Of a DNA stretch of 64,000 nt, positions 20,358 through 29,938 are shown piece after piece (position 1 is the stretch's first letter; each line of letters opens with the position of its first letter). Source of the DNA: Salegentibacter sp. 24 (GTDB lineage Bacteria; Bacteroidota; Bacteroidia; Flavobacteriales; Flavobacteriaceae); assembly GCF_004362395.1 (NCBI RefSeq), contig NZ_SNWE01000018.1, positions 20,665-84,664 of the forward strand. Direction: 5' to 3'. The notes beneath the pieces were generated by a model. It made no database searches and was not told the DNA's origin. It worked only from the letters and a program-made list of their open reading frames with translations. The position numbers and the translations under genes are program-made.

Positions 20358-21473
20358 CTACTTCAAATTTTGTTTTTTTCTGTCTTCAATACGTTGTTGC
20401 GCAATTTTAAGCGCCGCAAAATGTGAAGTCATCTCATCCCTGTCTGCTTTAGAAAGAATTTCAAGCGTAGTGTTATAGATATTTTCGGTTTTACGCATTA
20501 TTTCTTTCTTATCATAATTTTCCAATTCAGCGTAAACATTAATAATTCCACCAGCGTTAATAAGAAAATCCGGAGCATAAACTATTCCTCTTTCCCGCAG
20601 TATTTTTCCGTGGGTAATCTCATCCGCCAGCTGATTATTCGCAGCTCCGGCAATTACTTTAGCCTTTATACGATTTACGGTATCGTCATTGATAGTAGCT
20701 CCAAGGGCGCAAGGGGCATAAATATCTACTTCTGCTCCGTATACATCAGCATCATTATAAATGAAAGCGCCGTATTTGTTTTTTACCGTTTCAAGTCGTT
20801 CCTGATTAATATCGCTGATAAAAACTTGGGCGCCATCCTGAGTCAAATGCTCTACAAGGGTTTCACCAACATGACCAATTCCCTGAACCAACACAGACTT
20901 TCCTTCAAGATCGTCTGTACCAAATTTATGCTTAGCAGCTGCCTTTAAGCCCATAAAAACACCGTAAGCTGTAATTGGGGAAGGATTTCCTGCGCCACCT
21001 TTATCTTCTGAAATTCCCGTAACATATTTAGTAACTTCTCTTACGGTATCCATATCGGCCGTTTCCATCCCTACGTCTTCAGCAGTTATATATTTTCCAC
21101 TAAGGGAATCTACAAAACGCCCAAAACTTTTCATAAGCTCTGGAGTTTTTTGAGTTTTAGCATCACCTATAATTACTGCTTTCCCTCCTCCAAGGTTTAA
21201 ACCGGTAATCGCACTTTTAAAAGTCATTCCCCGGGAAAGACGTAAAACGTCATTTAAGGCTTCCCACTCGCTGCTGTAATTCCACATCCTGGTTCCACCA
21301 AGGGCCGGTCCTAAAACCGTGTTATGAATACCAATTATTGCCTTTAAACCTGTATCTTTGTCGTTGCAGAAAACTACTTGTTCATGGTTATCGAAGGAGA
21401 GCTGACCAAATACCGGTGCAGACTTTTTAAGTTCATTTGCATTTAAAACATCAACTTGCATAACTTGTAACAT
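20358..21473 (-). CDS. Leucine-type amino-acid dehydrogenase (Glu/Leu/Phe/Val family)
   Basis: NAD-dependent oxidative deaminase of branched-chain amino acids. The family-typical block GLKAIIGIHNTVLGPALGGTRMW contains the substrate-binding glycines, and catalytic lysine region LNLGGGKAVI follows. A Rossmann NAD site is seen as VQGIGHVGETL. Several in-frame ATGs exist at the 5' end (21509, 21494, 21473, 21461); the first overlaps a candidate -7 box and is unlikely. I chose 21473, with moderate certainty. Leucine or valine is the likely substrate, inferred from similarity to leucine dehydrogenases. Confidence 0.85.
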   Translation of the reverse strand: MLQVMQVDVLNANELKKSAPVFGQLSFDNHEQVVFCNDKDTGLKAIIGIHNTVLGPALGGTRMWNYSSEWEALNDVLRLSRGMTFKSAITGLNLGGGKAVIIGDAKTQKTPELMKSFGRFVDSLSGKYITAEDVGMETADMDTVREVTKYVTGISEDKGGAGNPSPITAYGVFMGLKAAAKHKFGTDDLEGKSVLVQGIGHVGETLVEHLTQDGAQVFISDINQERLETVKNKYGAFIYNDADVYGAEVDIYAPCALGATINDDTVNRIKAKVIAGAANNQLADEITHGKILRERGIVYAPDFLINAGGIINVYAELENYDKKEIMRKTENIYNTTLEILSKADRDEMTSHFAALKIAQQRIEDRKKQNLK

Positions 21474-21513
21474 TTTATAAATTAGTGTTTTCATTTTTCT
21501 GAAAATCACGGTG

Positions 21514-21521
21514 CAAAAATA
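21514..21521 (-). promoter_or_regulatory. Candidate -7 box of the leucine-type dehydrogenase
   Basis: TATTTTTG on the minus strand fits TAnnTTTG. A transcript from it would begin near 21508, which excludes the ATG at 21509 as the translation start. Confidence 0.35.
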
Positions 21522-21596
21522 AAGAATATTTCAATAAAGAGGTTTTTAAAACGTGTTAAAATGACATATCCTCAAAATTTAGTTTTTTACTTTTAG

Positions 21597-23354
21597 ATGA
21601 AGAACCTTCAGTATCTCAATAAATATTTTCTAAAGTATAAATGGAAATTAATAGTAGGACTAATAATAACCATTGTTGCTCGAATTTTCGCACTCTATTA
21701 TATCCCATTAATCGGGGATTCTACCGATGCGATAGAAAAATTTATAAATGGTGAAATAACTGCAATGCAAGTGCTTAGAACCGAGCTTGCCGTAAATATT
21801 GCACTTATTATTGGTTCTACCCTTATCGCCGCTTTTCTAACCTTTCTAATGCGGCAAACCTTTATCGTGGTTTCGCGGGATATTGAATTTGATCTAAAAA
21901 ACGAGATTTATAAACACTATCAGGAACTCTCGCTTAATTTCTATAAAAAGAACCGTACGGGTGATTTAATGAATCGTATTAGTGAAGATGTTAGTAAAGT
22001 ACGAATGTACCTGGGACCTGCAATAATGTATACGGTCACGACTTTCACTTCTACCATTGTCGTGCTTATTTTTATGGTTCAGGCAGCCCCTAAACTGACC
22101 TTATATACCGTGGCGCCACTACCTCTTTTGGCCTTCTCAATTTATAAAATAAGTGTAGCCATTCATAAGCGTAGTACCGTGGTCCAGCAGTACCTGTCTA
22201 AACTCAACACATTTACCCAGGAGAGCTTCAGTGGAATTGCCGTGATAAAATCCTACGGGATGGAAAACCAGATCAACCGAAATTTTGTAACACTCTCAAA
22301 TGGAAGCCGTGATAAAAATATTGACCTTGTTAAGGTGCAGGCCTTTTTCTTTCCATTGATGGTCTTGCTTATTGGAATAAGTAACGTCCTGGTTATTTAT
22401 ATTGGAGGTAATCAATATATAGAGGGTAGAATTGAAAATATTGGTGTGATCGTTGAGTTTCTCTTATATGTAAATATGCTAACCTGGCCAATTGCCTCTA
22501 TTGGTTGGGTGACTTCCTTGGTACAACAAGCAGAAGCTTCTCAGGAACGCATCAACGAATTTTTAGAAGAAGAGCCCGAGGTTACCAATAAAAAGAATAC
22601 ACCCGATGAAATTCACGGTAGCATCGCCTTTAAAAACGTGAGTTTCACCTATGACGATACGAATATAACAGCCCTTAAAGATGTTTCATTTGAAGTAAAA
22701 AGCGGTGAAACTCTGGCGATAATTGGGAAAACCGGGGCTGGGAAATCTACTATTTTAGAACTTATCGGTCGCCTGTATGATGTCCCTTCTGGTGAAATTT
22801 CTTTAGACGGAAGAAACATTCAGAACCTCAACCTGGATAGTTTAAGAAACAGCATCGGTTACGTTCCTCAGGATGCATTCTTATTTAGTGATTCTATTAA
22901 AAACAATATTAAGTTCGGAAAAACTGATGCCAGTGACCAGGAGATATTTGAAGCCGCTCAAAATGCCTCAGTACATAAAAACATCCTTGGTTTCAGCAAA
23001 GGTTATGAAACTGTGTTAGGCGAACGCGGAATAACGCTTTCAGGCGGACAAAAGCAACGCGTTTCAATTGCCCGAGCCATTATTCACAATCCTCAGATTT
23101 TGTTGTTTGACGACTGTCTTTCTGCCGTAGATACGGAAACTGAGGAAGAAATTCTTAATAACCTCTTTAAAATATCTAAGGAGAAAACTACTATAATTGT
23201 AAGCCACAGAATTTCTTCAGCAAAAAATGCAGATAGGATTATAATTCTGGAAGACGGTAAAATCGTTCAACAAGGTTCTCATTCCCAATTACTAAACCAG
23301 CAAGGCTATTACAAAGAATTGTACGCAAAACAGCTAAATGAAAAAGAAATGTGA
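21597..23354 (+). CDS. ABC transporter, fused permease-ATPase (MsbA/MdlB type)
   Basis: Exporter half-transporter of 585 residues: six transmembrane helices in the first 310 residues, then an ATP-binding domain. Walker A is GKTGAGKS at 377-384, the Q-loop is YVPQDAFLFSD, the signature is LSGGQKQR, and Walker B is ILLFDDCLSAVD. It should work as a homodimer or with an unlinked partner. The substrate is unknown; lipids or drugs are common for this subfamily. The gene is divergent from the dehydrogenase and is followed by a DUF3276 gene 74 bases later. Confidence 0.9.
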   Translation: MKNLQYLNKYFLKYKWKLIVGLIITIVARIFALYYIPLIGDSTDAIEKFINGEITAMQVLRTELAVNIALIIGSTLIAAFLTFLMRQTFIVVSRDIEFDLKNEIYKHYQELSLNFYKKNRTGDLMNRISEDVSKVRMYLGPAIMYTVTTFTSTIVVLIFMVQAAPKLTLYTVAPLPLLAFSIYKISVAIHKRSTVVQQYLSKLNTFTQESFSGIAVIKSYGMENQINRNFVTLSNGSRDKNIDLVKVQAFFFPLMVLLIGISNVLVIYIGGNQYIEGRIENIGVIVEFLLYVNMLTWPIASIGWVTSLVQQAEASQERINEFLEEEPEVTNKKNTPDEIHGSIAFKNVSFTYDDTNITALKDVSFEVKSGETLAIIGKTGAGKSTILELIGRLYDVPSGEISLDGRNIQNLNLDSLRNSIGYVPQDAFLFSDSIKNNIKFGKTDASDQEIFEAAQNASVHKNILGFSKGYETVLGERGITLSGGQKQRVSIARAIIHNPQILLFDDCLSAVDTETEEEILNNLFKISKEKTTIIVSHRISSAKNADRIIILEDGKIVQQGSHSQLLNQQGYYKELYAKQLNEKEM

Positions 23355-23428
23355 AAATTTTTTGCTAGATGTTAAAAATTTTTAGATTTTTGAACAGTAC
23401 TAAAACAAACTACTAAAGAATCTATTTT

Positions 23429-23809
23429 ATGAGCGACAAGGGAATGATGGAGAAAGAAGAAATATTCTCTAAAGTGCTAAGAGCCGGAAGAAGAACTTAC
23501 TTTTTTGATGTTAGGGCAACGCGTGCAGACGATTACTACCTGACTATTACAGAAAGTAAAAAGTTTACCAACGATGATGGTTCCTTTTTCTATAAAAAAC
23601 ACAAAATCTACTTATACAAAGAGGATTTTGCTGGTTTCAATGAAATTTTACAGGAGATGACAGACTTTATTCTAAACGAAAAAGGAGAGGAAGTAATAAG
23701 CGACCGACATCAGAAAGATTTTAAAAAAGAATATGAAACTTCAGAAAACGGTGTTTCGCAAGGGGTTTCTCCTGAGAAATTCACAGACGTAAGTTTCGAC
23801 GACATTTAA
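23429..23809 (+). CDS. DUF3276 (PUR-alpha-like) nucleic-acid-binding protein
   Basis: A 126-residue member of the bacterial PUR-alpha-like family that is nearly universal in Bacteroidota. It opens with EEIFSKVLRAGRRTYFFDVRATRADDYYLTITESK, here read as one PUR repeat. Structures of relatives show a single PUR repeat that dimerises and binds single-stranded nucleic acid. The C-terminal tail is acidic and variable. The gene ends in a strong terminator. Confidence 0.85.
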   Translation: MSDKGMMEKEEIFSKVLRAGRRTYFFDVRATRADDYYLTITESKKFTNDDGSFFYKKHKIYLYKEDFAGFNEILQEMTDFILNEKGEEVISDRHQKDFKKEYETSENGVSQGVSPEKFTDVSFDDI

Positions 23810-23829
23810 CAAGCCTTACTTTATTTAAT

Positions 23830-23869
23830 AAAAAAACCGTCCTCGAGTATCCCTGGACGGTTTTTTTAT
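23830..23869 (+). terminator. Terminator of the DUF3276 gene
   Basis: The arms AAAAAACCGTCC and GGACGGTTTTTTT enclose a 12-base loop and end in a T-run: a textbook intrinsic terminator. Confidence 0.9.
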
Positions 23870-23954
23870 GCTTCCCAAATAAAAATTGCGTAAAGACGGT
23901 GAGCCTTTCAAATTTCCTGTATATATTTTCACTCTTTTGACTCACAAGAAAACC

Positions 23955-24290
23955 TTAGCCCACACGCAAACCATTTTTCACCCTGGAGGCGGGATTTAAT
24001 AACACAATATCGTTCTCATTACCAAGCGCGCCTAAAATTAGGCATTCGCTCATGATGTTAGCGATTTGTTTTTTAGGGAAATTAACCACAGCAACTATTT
24101 GCCGATTGAGTAATGCCTGTTTATTATAGCGTTTTGTGATCTGAGCCGAAGTTTTTCTTTGACCAATTTCTTCTCCAAAATCAATTACCATCTTATAAGC
24201 TGGTTTTTTTGCTTCCGGAAAATCGGAAACTTCGGTAATAGTTCCTATTCGCATATCTACTTTCTCAAAATCCTTCCATGAGATTTCCAT
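23955..24290 (-). CDS. csaA: CsaA-like tRNA-binding-domain protein
   Basis: A 111-residue stand-alone tRNA-binding (OB-fold) domain of the CsaA family, which has reported chaperone-like and export-related activity. The opening ISWKDFEKVDMRIGTITEV and the later LNRQIVAVVNFPKKQIANIMSE are characteristic. The end ASRVKNGLRVG is also conserved. It is a single-gene unit divergent from the thioredoxin-like gene. Confidence 0.88.
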   Translation of the reverse strand: MEISWKDFEKVDMRIGTITEVSDFPEAKKPAYKMVIDFGEEIGQRKTSAQITKRYNKQALLNRQIVAVVNFPKKQIANIMSECLILGALGNENDIVLLNPASRVKNGLRVG

Positions 24291-24365
24291 AGTTTAATTT
24301 TTAAACCAATTTAGAAAAAAAGTCCAAATTCCGAAGTGAATTTGTAAATTTATAAGAAAAGTGAG

Positions 24366-24935
24366 ATGACCAGAACCGCTTCAAATATGCTAGCATTGGG
24401 CACAACAGCCCCATGTTTCAATCTGGTAGATGTAATTACGAGCAATAGGTTTTCCCTGAAGGATATTAAAGGAAGTAAAGGGACCTTAATTATGTTTATA
24501 TGTAATCATTGTCCCTTTGTAAAACACGTAAACGAAGAAATTGTTAGGCTTGCCGGTGATTACCGCATTTTAGGTTTTGGTTTTGCTGCCATTATGAGCA
24601 ACGATGTAGAAAATTTTCCCGCCGATCATCCCGATAACATGAAAGAAGTAGCCCGGAAACACCAGTATTCTTTCCCCTATCTCTACGACAAAAACCAGGA
24701 AGTAGCCAGGGCCTATAAAGCTTCCTGTACTCCAGATTTCTATCTTTTTGATGAGGAACTTAAATTGATTTATCGTGGCCAATTGGACGATTCCAGACCT
24801 GGAAATGGAATTCCCGTAAACGGACGACACTTGCGTGACGCTATGGATGCCGTGCTTTCCAATAAAAAAGTTCAGCAACATCAAAAACCCAGTATGGGCT
24901 GCAATATAAAGTGGAAATACAACCCGGAATCTTAA
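24366..24935 (+). CDS. Thioredoxin-fold peroxiredoxin-like protein (CxxC)
   Basis: A 189-residue redoxin of the AhpC/TSA-like thioredoxin family. The redox motif is C-N-H-C at residues 46-49, in FICNHCPFVKHV. A second cysteine is in the conserved SCTPDFYLFD segment. This subfamily is common in bacteria and is usually annotated only as thioredoxin family; the substrate is unknown. There is no signal peptide, so it is cytoplasmic. It lies just upstream of the 1-Cys peroxiredoxin gene, on the same strand. Confidence 0.82.
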   Translation: MTRTASNMLALGTTAPCFNLVDVITSNRFSLKDIKGSKGTLIMFICNHCPFVKHVNEEIVRLAGDYRILGFGFAAIMSNDVENFPADHPDNMKEVARKHQYSFPYLYDKNQEVARAYKASCTPDFYLFDEELKLIYRGQLDDSRPGNGIPVNGRHLRDAMDAVLSNKKVQQHQKPSMGCNIKWKYNPES

Positions 24936-25073
24936 AATTCTGACTAGGCTGCTTGATTTGAAAACATTTATCAGTTAATTTTATCACAAAGCAAATAAAT
25001 CCTATTGGTTTGATAGGTTATCCTGGAAATTATTCTTTAAATTTATATTTCGAATCATTAAAAATATTGCATT

Positions 25074-25715
25074 ATGAGCGAATTAAAATTAGGAGATAAA
25101 GCACCAAACTTTGATGCAGAAACTTCAGAAGGAAAAATCAATTTTTATGATTACTTAGGAGATAGTTGGGGTATTTTATTTTCGCATCCTGCTGATTACA
25201 CACCGGTTTGTACAACTGAGCTAGGTACCGTGGCTAAATACAAAGATAAATTTGAAGCGCGCAACACCAAAGTCATGGCGCTAAGCGTAGATGGCGTAGA
25301 ATCACATAAAGGCTGGATAGATGATATTAACGAAACACAAAATACTACGGTAAATTTTCCAATTATCGCCGATGAAGACAAAAAAGTTTCCAACCTATAC
25401 GGCATGATTCACCCAAAGGCAGACAATACGCTAACGGTTCGTTCCGTTTATGTAATTGGACCTGATAAAACTATCAAATTAATGATTACCTATCCGGCCA
25501 GTACCGGAAGAAATTTTGATGAACTACTCAGGGTAATTGATTCTTTACAACTTACGGCTTACCAAAAAGTGGCTACTCCGGCGAACTGGAAACAAGGTGA
25601 GGATGTTGTGATCAGTCCTGCAGTCTCTAATGAGGAGGCTAAAAAAATGTTCCCAAAAGGTTTTAAAGAGGTAAAACCATATCTTAGAATGACCCCACAA
25701 CCGGATTCCAAGTAA
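25074..25715 (+). CDS. 1-Cys peroxiredoxin (Prx6 type)
   Basis: Thiol peroxidase that reduces hydrogen peroxide and organic hydroperoxides. The catalytic motif HPADYTPVCTTELG places the peroxidatic cysteine at residue 46, and the conserved arginine is in ASTGRNFDELLRVID. The 213-residue length and the C-terminal extension ending in PYLRMTPQPDSK are typical of the Prx6 class. There is no second (resolving) cysteine, so a 1-Cys mechanism is expected. It ends in a clear terminator. Confidence 0.92.
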   Translation: MSELKLGDKAPNFDAETSEGKINFYDYLGDSWGILFSHPADYTPVCTTELGTVAKYKDKFEARNTKVMALSVDGVESHKGWIDDINETQNTTVNFPIIADEDKKVSNLYGMIHPKADNTLTVRSVYVIGPDKTIKLMITYPASTGRNFDELLRVIDSLQLTAYQKVATPANWKQGEDVVISPAVSNEEAKKMFPKGFKEVKPYLRMTPQPDSK

Positions 25716-25779
25716 ATTGAAGTCTAGGCAAATTTCCTGAAATGAATTTTTCAAAAGCAGGAACACAATAATAAATAGG

Positions 25780-25821
25780 TAAAAAGACCTCACAGATTCT
25801 TATTCTTGTGAGGTCTTTTTC
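25780..25821 (+). terminator. Terminator of the peroxiredoxin gene
   Basis: The arms AAAAAGACCTCAC and GTGAGGTCTTTTT form a perfect 13-base stem around a 14-base loop. It may also serve the convergent PPIase gene. Confidence 0.9.
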
Positions 25822-25848
25822 ATTTAACCCTTAGCTTAGGTAAGGCTC

Positions 25849-26781
25849 TTATTTGACTGCAACCAATTCTACATCAAAAACTAAAGCGGCGTTTGGAGGA
25901 ATAACCCCTCCTGCTCCCCGTTCCCCGTAAGCTAAATGTGAAGGAATTACAAAACGTGCCTGGTCTCCTGCATTCAACAGCAGGATGCCTTCGTCCCAAC
26001 CCTTTATCACATGACCCACTCCTACTGGAAACTCCAGGGGTTGCTTCCTCTTATATGAAGAATCAAAAACGCTTCCATCAGTAAGCATCCCTTTATAATG
26101 TACGGAAACGGTTTGTCCTTTTTCCGGTTTGGACCCTTCTCCTTTTCTTTCAATTTTATATCGAAGTCCACTTTCAGTCGTTTTAAAACCTTGAGATAGT
26201 TTCCCAAGTAATTCTTCCTCCCTCTGCTTTGCGGCTTCTTCTCTTTTGGCTTTAGCACCATCAAACTGTCTAAAAGATTCTACAGCATTAAAATTTTCCG
26301 CATTTTCTCCAGACCTTATAATTTCCAGTTTTTCGATTTTATCACCTTGGACAATACTATCAACTATATCCTGCCCTTGGATTACACTTCCAAAAACAGT
26401 GTGCTTTCCATCTAACCAGGGGGTTGCTGTATGGGTGATAAAAAACTGGCTCCCATTGGTTCCCGGACCTGCATTAGCCATGGAAAGTTTTCCAGGCGCA
26501 TCGTGCTTTAATTCGGGATGAATTTCATCCTCAAATTTATAACCCGGACCACCAACTCCTGTTCCCTGGGGGTCACCACCCTGAACCATAAAATTCGGAA
26601 TCACTCGATGGAATTTAAGATCGTTGTAATAAGGTTTTCCTTGCGGAAAAGCATCATTCTCTAACTTACCTTCAGCAAGCCCCACAAAATTTCCCACCGT
26701 TCCCGGTACCTTCTCATATTCCAGTTCCACTAAAATCTGGCCTTTAGTGGTATAAAATTTAGCATATAATCCGTCGTTCAT
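25849..26781 (-). CDS. Dual immunophilin: cyclophilin-FKBP fusion
   Basis: A 310-residue protein carrying two unrelated peptidyl-prolyl isomerase domains. The cyclophilin domain (about residues 5-165) shows [19 protein letters not shown] and [22 protein letters not shown]. The FKBP domain (about 200-310) shows [18 protein letters not shown] and [18 protein letters not shown] charged linker joins them. Such dual-family immunophilins are known from Flavobacterium and a few other lineages. No signal peptide is seen, so it is probably cytoplasmic. A TATCTTTG box lies 23 bases upstream of the start. Confidence 0.93.
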   Translation of the reverse strand: MNDGLYAKFYTTKGQILVELEYEKVPGTVGNFVGLAEGKLENDAFPQGKPYYNDLKFHRVIPNFMVQGGDPQGTGVGGPGYKFEDEIHPELKHDAPGKLSMANAGPGTNGSQFFITHTATPWLDGKHTVFGSVIQGQDIVDSIVQGDKIEKLEIIRSGENAENFNAVESFRQFDGAKAKREEAAKQREEELLGKLSQGFKTTESGLRYKIERKGEGSKPEKGQTVSVHYKGMLTDGSVFDSSYKRKQPLEFPVGVGHVIKGWDEGILLLNAGDQARFVIPSHLAYGERGAGGVIPPNAALVFDVELVAVK

Positions 26782-26803
26782 TTTCTTGTATTTTTTTTAA
26801 ATG

Positions 26804-26811
26804 CAAAGATA
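26804..26811 (-). promoter_or_regulatory. Candidate -7 box of the dual immunophilin gene
   Basis: TATCTTTG on the minus strand matches TAnnTTTG at a normal distance (23 bases) from the ATG at 26781. Confidence 0.45.
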
Positions 26812-26832
26812 TCCTTTTTTAGTAAAATGTGT

Positions 26833-28464
26833 TTAATATACCTTTTCACCGTTTAAATAAGTTTCCACAACTTTAATCTGAGGAATTTCTGAGACATCCA
26901 CAGTCATAATATCTCTATCCAGTATTATAAAATCGGCGAACTTCCCAGCTTCGATACTTCCTTTTTCCTCTTCCTCAAAATTGGCATATGCCGCCCAAAT
27001 GGTCATCCCTTTTAAAGTTTCTTCGCGTGTTAAAGCCTGCTCTTTCATAAATCCATCCTTTGGAAAATTATCGGTATCCTGTCTTGTTACGGCCGCATAA
27101 AATGTTAAAAATGGATTTACTTCTTCCACGGGAAAATCAGTGCCTAAAGCAACGATTCCAGCTTCCTCCAGCAGTTTCTTGTAAGCGTAGGCGCCTTCCC
27201 GCATCCTTTCTTCGCCTAAGCGATCCTGGGCCCAATACATATCGCTGGTAGCATGGGTGGGCTGAATAGAAGGAATAATATTCTTACTGAAATATTTAAA
27301 ATCTGAGGAATCTATTACCTGTGCGTGTTCTACTCTCCAACGACGGTTTGGCTTGTCTTTTAAAAGCCTATCATAAGTTTTTAGGACTAGGGAATTTGCT
27401 GAGTCACCAATAGCGTGAGTATTTAGCTGAAATTTAGAGGCCGCTACCCGCTTTGCTGTTTCTTCAAAATCTTCAACAGGTGAAAGCAAAGCGCCAAAAT
27501 GCCCAGCCCGATCGCTGTATTGCTCTTTTAGAGCAGCCCCCCTAGAACCCAACGCACCATCACCATAAAATTTGACGGAACGTACATTTAATCGTTCGGT
27601 TTTTATCGGGCCTTTATCCAGATAAAAGTCCAGGTTTTCTTCGGTATTGCTGATCATTGCATATAATCTGATTTTAAGACTTCCCTGGGTATGCAGGCTA
27701 TCCATTAATTCAATGGTTTCTTTACTGATACCAGCATCCACAATAGTAGTTAAACCGTATTTAAAGGAGATTTCTTGAGCATCCAATAAGGCGTTTACCT
27801 GATCACTAATGGTGGGCTCAGGTTGCGCATTGGTAATTAGGCTCATGGGATTGTCTATAATTATACCAGTTAACTTACCGTCTCTTTGCTCAATATCACC
27901 TCCACTAAAAGAAGTTTCAGTAGTAATCCCTGCTTTATCCAAAGCGGCTTGATTAACAAGCAAAGCATGTCCATCTATTCGGGTTACGGCTACTGGCGTA
28001 TTTGGGAATAATTGATCCAAAGTATCCTTGGTTGGAAATTGTTTGTTTTCCCAGTCGTTTTGATCCCATCCTCTTCCGGTAATAAATTCTACATTCCTTT
28101 TATTCTGAAAATCTACAATACGTTGCACTACTTCATCAAAACTTTTAGTGCCGCTAAGATCTACCCTTTGTTGCTGAAGTCCCAACCTATAGAAATGTGC
28201 ATGGGCATCAATTAAACCAGGGAAAACACTTTTACCCCCGACATCCAGTTTTTGAGCTATAGTATATTTCTCCTGAAGTGCTTCGGCAGAACCAACTTCA
28301 AGAAACTTTCCATCTTTAGTTACAAAGGCCTCAGCCGTACTAAAATTGTCATCCACAGTATAAATTTTAGCATTATATACCAGCAGGTCAGCTGCATCTT
28401 TGTCCTGAGAATTACAGGATATTAGCACAATGCTTAGGAAACTAAAAAGTAATATATTCTTCAT
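26833..28464 (-). CDS. YtcJ-like amidohydrolase, lipoprotein
   Basis: A 543-residue metal-dependent amidohydrolase of the YtcJ group, with a lipoprotein leader (lipobox LISC near residue 16), so it is anchored in the periplasm or outer membrane. The metal-binding strand is seen as FPGLIDAHAHFYRLG, and later ligands in LNTHAIGDSA and the conserved ALGTDFPVEEVNPFLTFYAA. Substrates of this group include amides and imides; none can be assigned here. It lies between a stem-loop and the immunophilin gene. Confidence 0.85.
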   Translation of the reverse strand: MKNILLFSFLSIVLISCNSQDKDAADLLVYNAKIYTVDDNFSTAEAFVTKDGKFLEVGSAEALQEKYTIAQKLDVGGKSVFPGLIDAHAHFYRLGLQQQRVDLSGTKSFDEVVQRIVDFQNKRNVEFITGRGWDQNDWENKQFPTKDTLDQLFPNTPVAVTRIDGHALLVNQAALDKAGITTETSFSGGDIEQRDGKLTGIIIDNPMSLITNAQPEPTISDQVNALLDAQEISFKYGLTTIVDAGISKETIELMDSLHTQGSLKIRLYAMISNTEENLDFYLDKGPIKTERLNVRSVKFYGDGALGSRGAALKEQYSDRAGHFGALLSPVEDFEETAKRVAASKFQLNTHAIGDSANSLVLKTYDRLLKDKPNRRWRVEHAQVIDSSDFKYFSKNIIPSIQPTHATSDMYWAQDRLGEERMREGAYAYKKLLEEAGIVALGTDFPVEEVNPFLTFYAAVTRQDTDNFPKDGFMKEQALTREETLKGMTIWAAYANFEEEEKGSIEAGKFADFIILDRDIMTVDVSEIPQIKVVETYLNGEKVY

Positions 28465-28489
28465 TATTTATAATTTTGGATAAAAATAA

Positions 28490-28516
28490 AAAATGCGCCC
28501 GTTAAAGGCGCATTGT
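28490..28516 (-). terminator. Terminator of the PiT-like membrane protein gene
   Basis: The arms AATGCGCC and GGCGCATT form a perfect eight-base stem with a seven-base loop, followed on the minus strand by a T-rich run (TTTTATTTTT). Confidence 0.85.
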
Positions 28517-28541
28517 CAATGTTTTTATTTAATAGCAAATT

Positions 28542-29669
28542 CTAAAAAATCGCATTAATAATTTGTTCTCGAATACTTTCATTGGCCGCTGCAGCTAGGG
28601 CCACAGAAATAAACAGACCAATCATGGCATAGGCAAAATCTTTAAATATCATTCTTCCGGCCTTCTTGCGATGTTTCTTGCCTTTTTTATTCCTGGCCAA
28701 ACTTATCGCAATCTCCCTACCTCCAATAACACCAAGGAAAACCCAGGTAGTACTCATAGGTACCGTGCTGATAAATAATTTATAAATAAGAAGAATTACA
28801 TAGGTAAAATCAACTAAGGTAGCCGCTCTAATATCTGATATTCGGGATTTTTCACTAACTACTTCCTGAATCTTATCTCCTCTTAGGTAGAATAACAAGC
28901 CAAGGCCACCAAAGATAGTAATGGCAAAAATTACAAATTGAAAGGTATCAAGGGTTCTAGGAAGAAACACCGCTATATTAGCACCATCCTGCATAACCCA
29001 AACTCCCCAAAGTGTACCACTTACGATCCATTGAACTGTGGTCCAGCTATTATTAAATTTCCTGCTTTTAAAATATTTCCTTATAAAATTATAAGAGAAA
29101 TACCAAACCAAGAACGATAGGATAAAAGCCATTATATAACCAGACCAGCTCTTCCATACTACCGAGGTAATCCCGGAGGTATCAGCACTAAATACACTTA
29201 AAATAAGAAAGGTGGTAGAAACCGGCATTTTCAGCCTGGTTAGAATCAATAGTACTAAAGGCGCTATGATTTGAAAAAAGCTGAAGGTTTCCGGGTGTGG
29301 ATAAGGGGAACTGCCATCAGGCTTCAATAACCGCTGGAATGTAACATCTCCATCATAATAAATCCAACTAAAACTGACTACCGCAAGAAAAATAACCCCT
29401 ACGTAAAGCCATAAAATCCACCAACGTTGAGATTTATTACTTTCAATAAATGTTCCTAAGGATTGGATACTATCATTGGCCACAGTAGCATAAGCGGCAA
29501 AGAAAAAACCTAGCCACATTGCCGCTGTCTTATTACCGGTAAATATACCAGCCATAATAATTCCGACAATTACAATTGCAAGGAAAGCTTTTTCCTGAAC
29601 CATAAAGTCCAGGATATTCAAATATGGACGGGACCTATCACTGCGTTGAAACTTTTTGCCTTTTGCCAT
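28542..29669 (-). CDS. PiT-like (inorganic phosphate transporter family) membrane protein
   Basis: A 375-residue protein with about ten hydrophobic segments. Two spots recall the duplicated PiT signature: ATVANDSIQSLGTF near residue 62 (PiT: GANDVANAxGT) and VMQDGANIAVFLPR in the second half. A PVSTTFLILS segment also resembles PiT PVSTTH. Overall similarity is distant, and the second copy has Gln where PiT has Asn. Phosphate, sulfate or another anion may be the substrate; this is inference. It stands alone. Confidence 0.55.
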   Translation of the reverse strand: MAKGKKFQRSDRSRPYLNILDFMVQEKAFLAIVIVGIIMAGIFTGNKTAAMWLGFFFAAYATVANDSIQSLGTFIESNKSQRWWILWLYVGVIFLAVVSFSWIYYDGDVTFQRLLKPDGSSPYPHPETFSFFQIIAPLVLLILTRLKMPVSTTFLILSVFSADTSGITSVVWKSWSGYIMAFILSFLVWYFSYNFIRKYFKSRKFNNSWTTVQWIVSGTLWGVWVMQDGANIAVFLPRTLDTFQFVIFAITIFGGLGLLFYLRGDKIQEVVSEKSRISDIRAATLVDFTYVILLIYKLFISTVPMSTTWVFLGVIGGREIAISLARNKKGKKHRKKAGRMIFKDFAYAMIGLFISVALAAAANESIREQIINAIF

Positions 29670-29883
29670 TTATGAAGCTGTTTTTATAATACTTATTTTT
29701 AGAACCTGGTCTCTTTTAAAAAGATCGCTTTAAAAATTGGGTACAATATTACTTAGTTCTAATGTTAATTTTTAATTTTCAATGTTGTGTTATTGTTAAG
29801 GAATTACCAGTACAATACATCCCCAAACACCTGAATTCAAGATAGGTAAGAGGTAGTAATCCTAAATATACATTATTAATAAA

Positions 29884-29914
29884 CCAAAAAAGCACCTATA
29901 ATAGATGCTTTTTT
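29884..29914 (-). terminator. Terminator of the TonB-type barrel gene
   Basis: AAAAAAGCA and TGCTTTTTT form a nine-base stem with an AT-rich loop, placed just after the stop at 29939 on the minus strand. Confidence 0.75.
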
Positions 29915-29938
29915 AAAATTTAAGAAGTCTTTTTTTTA

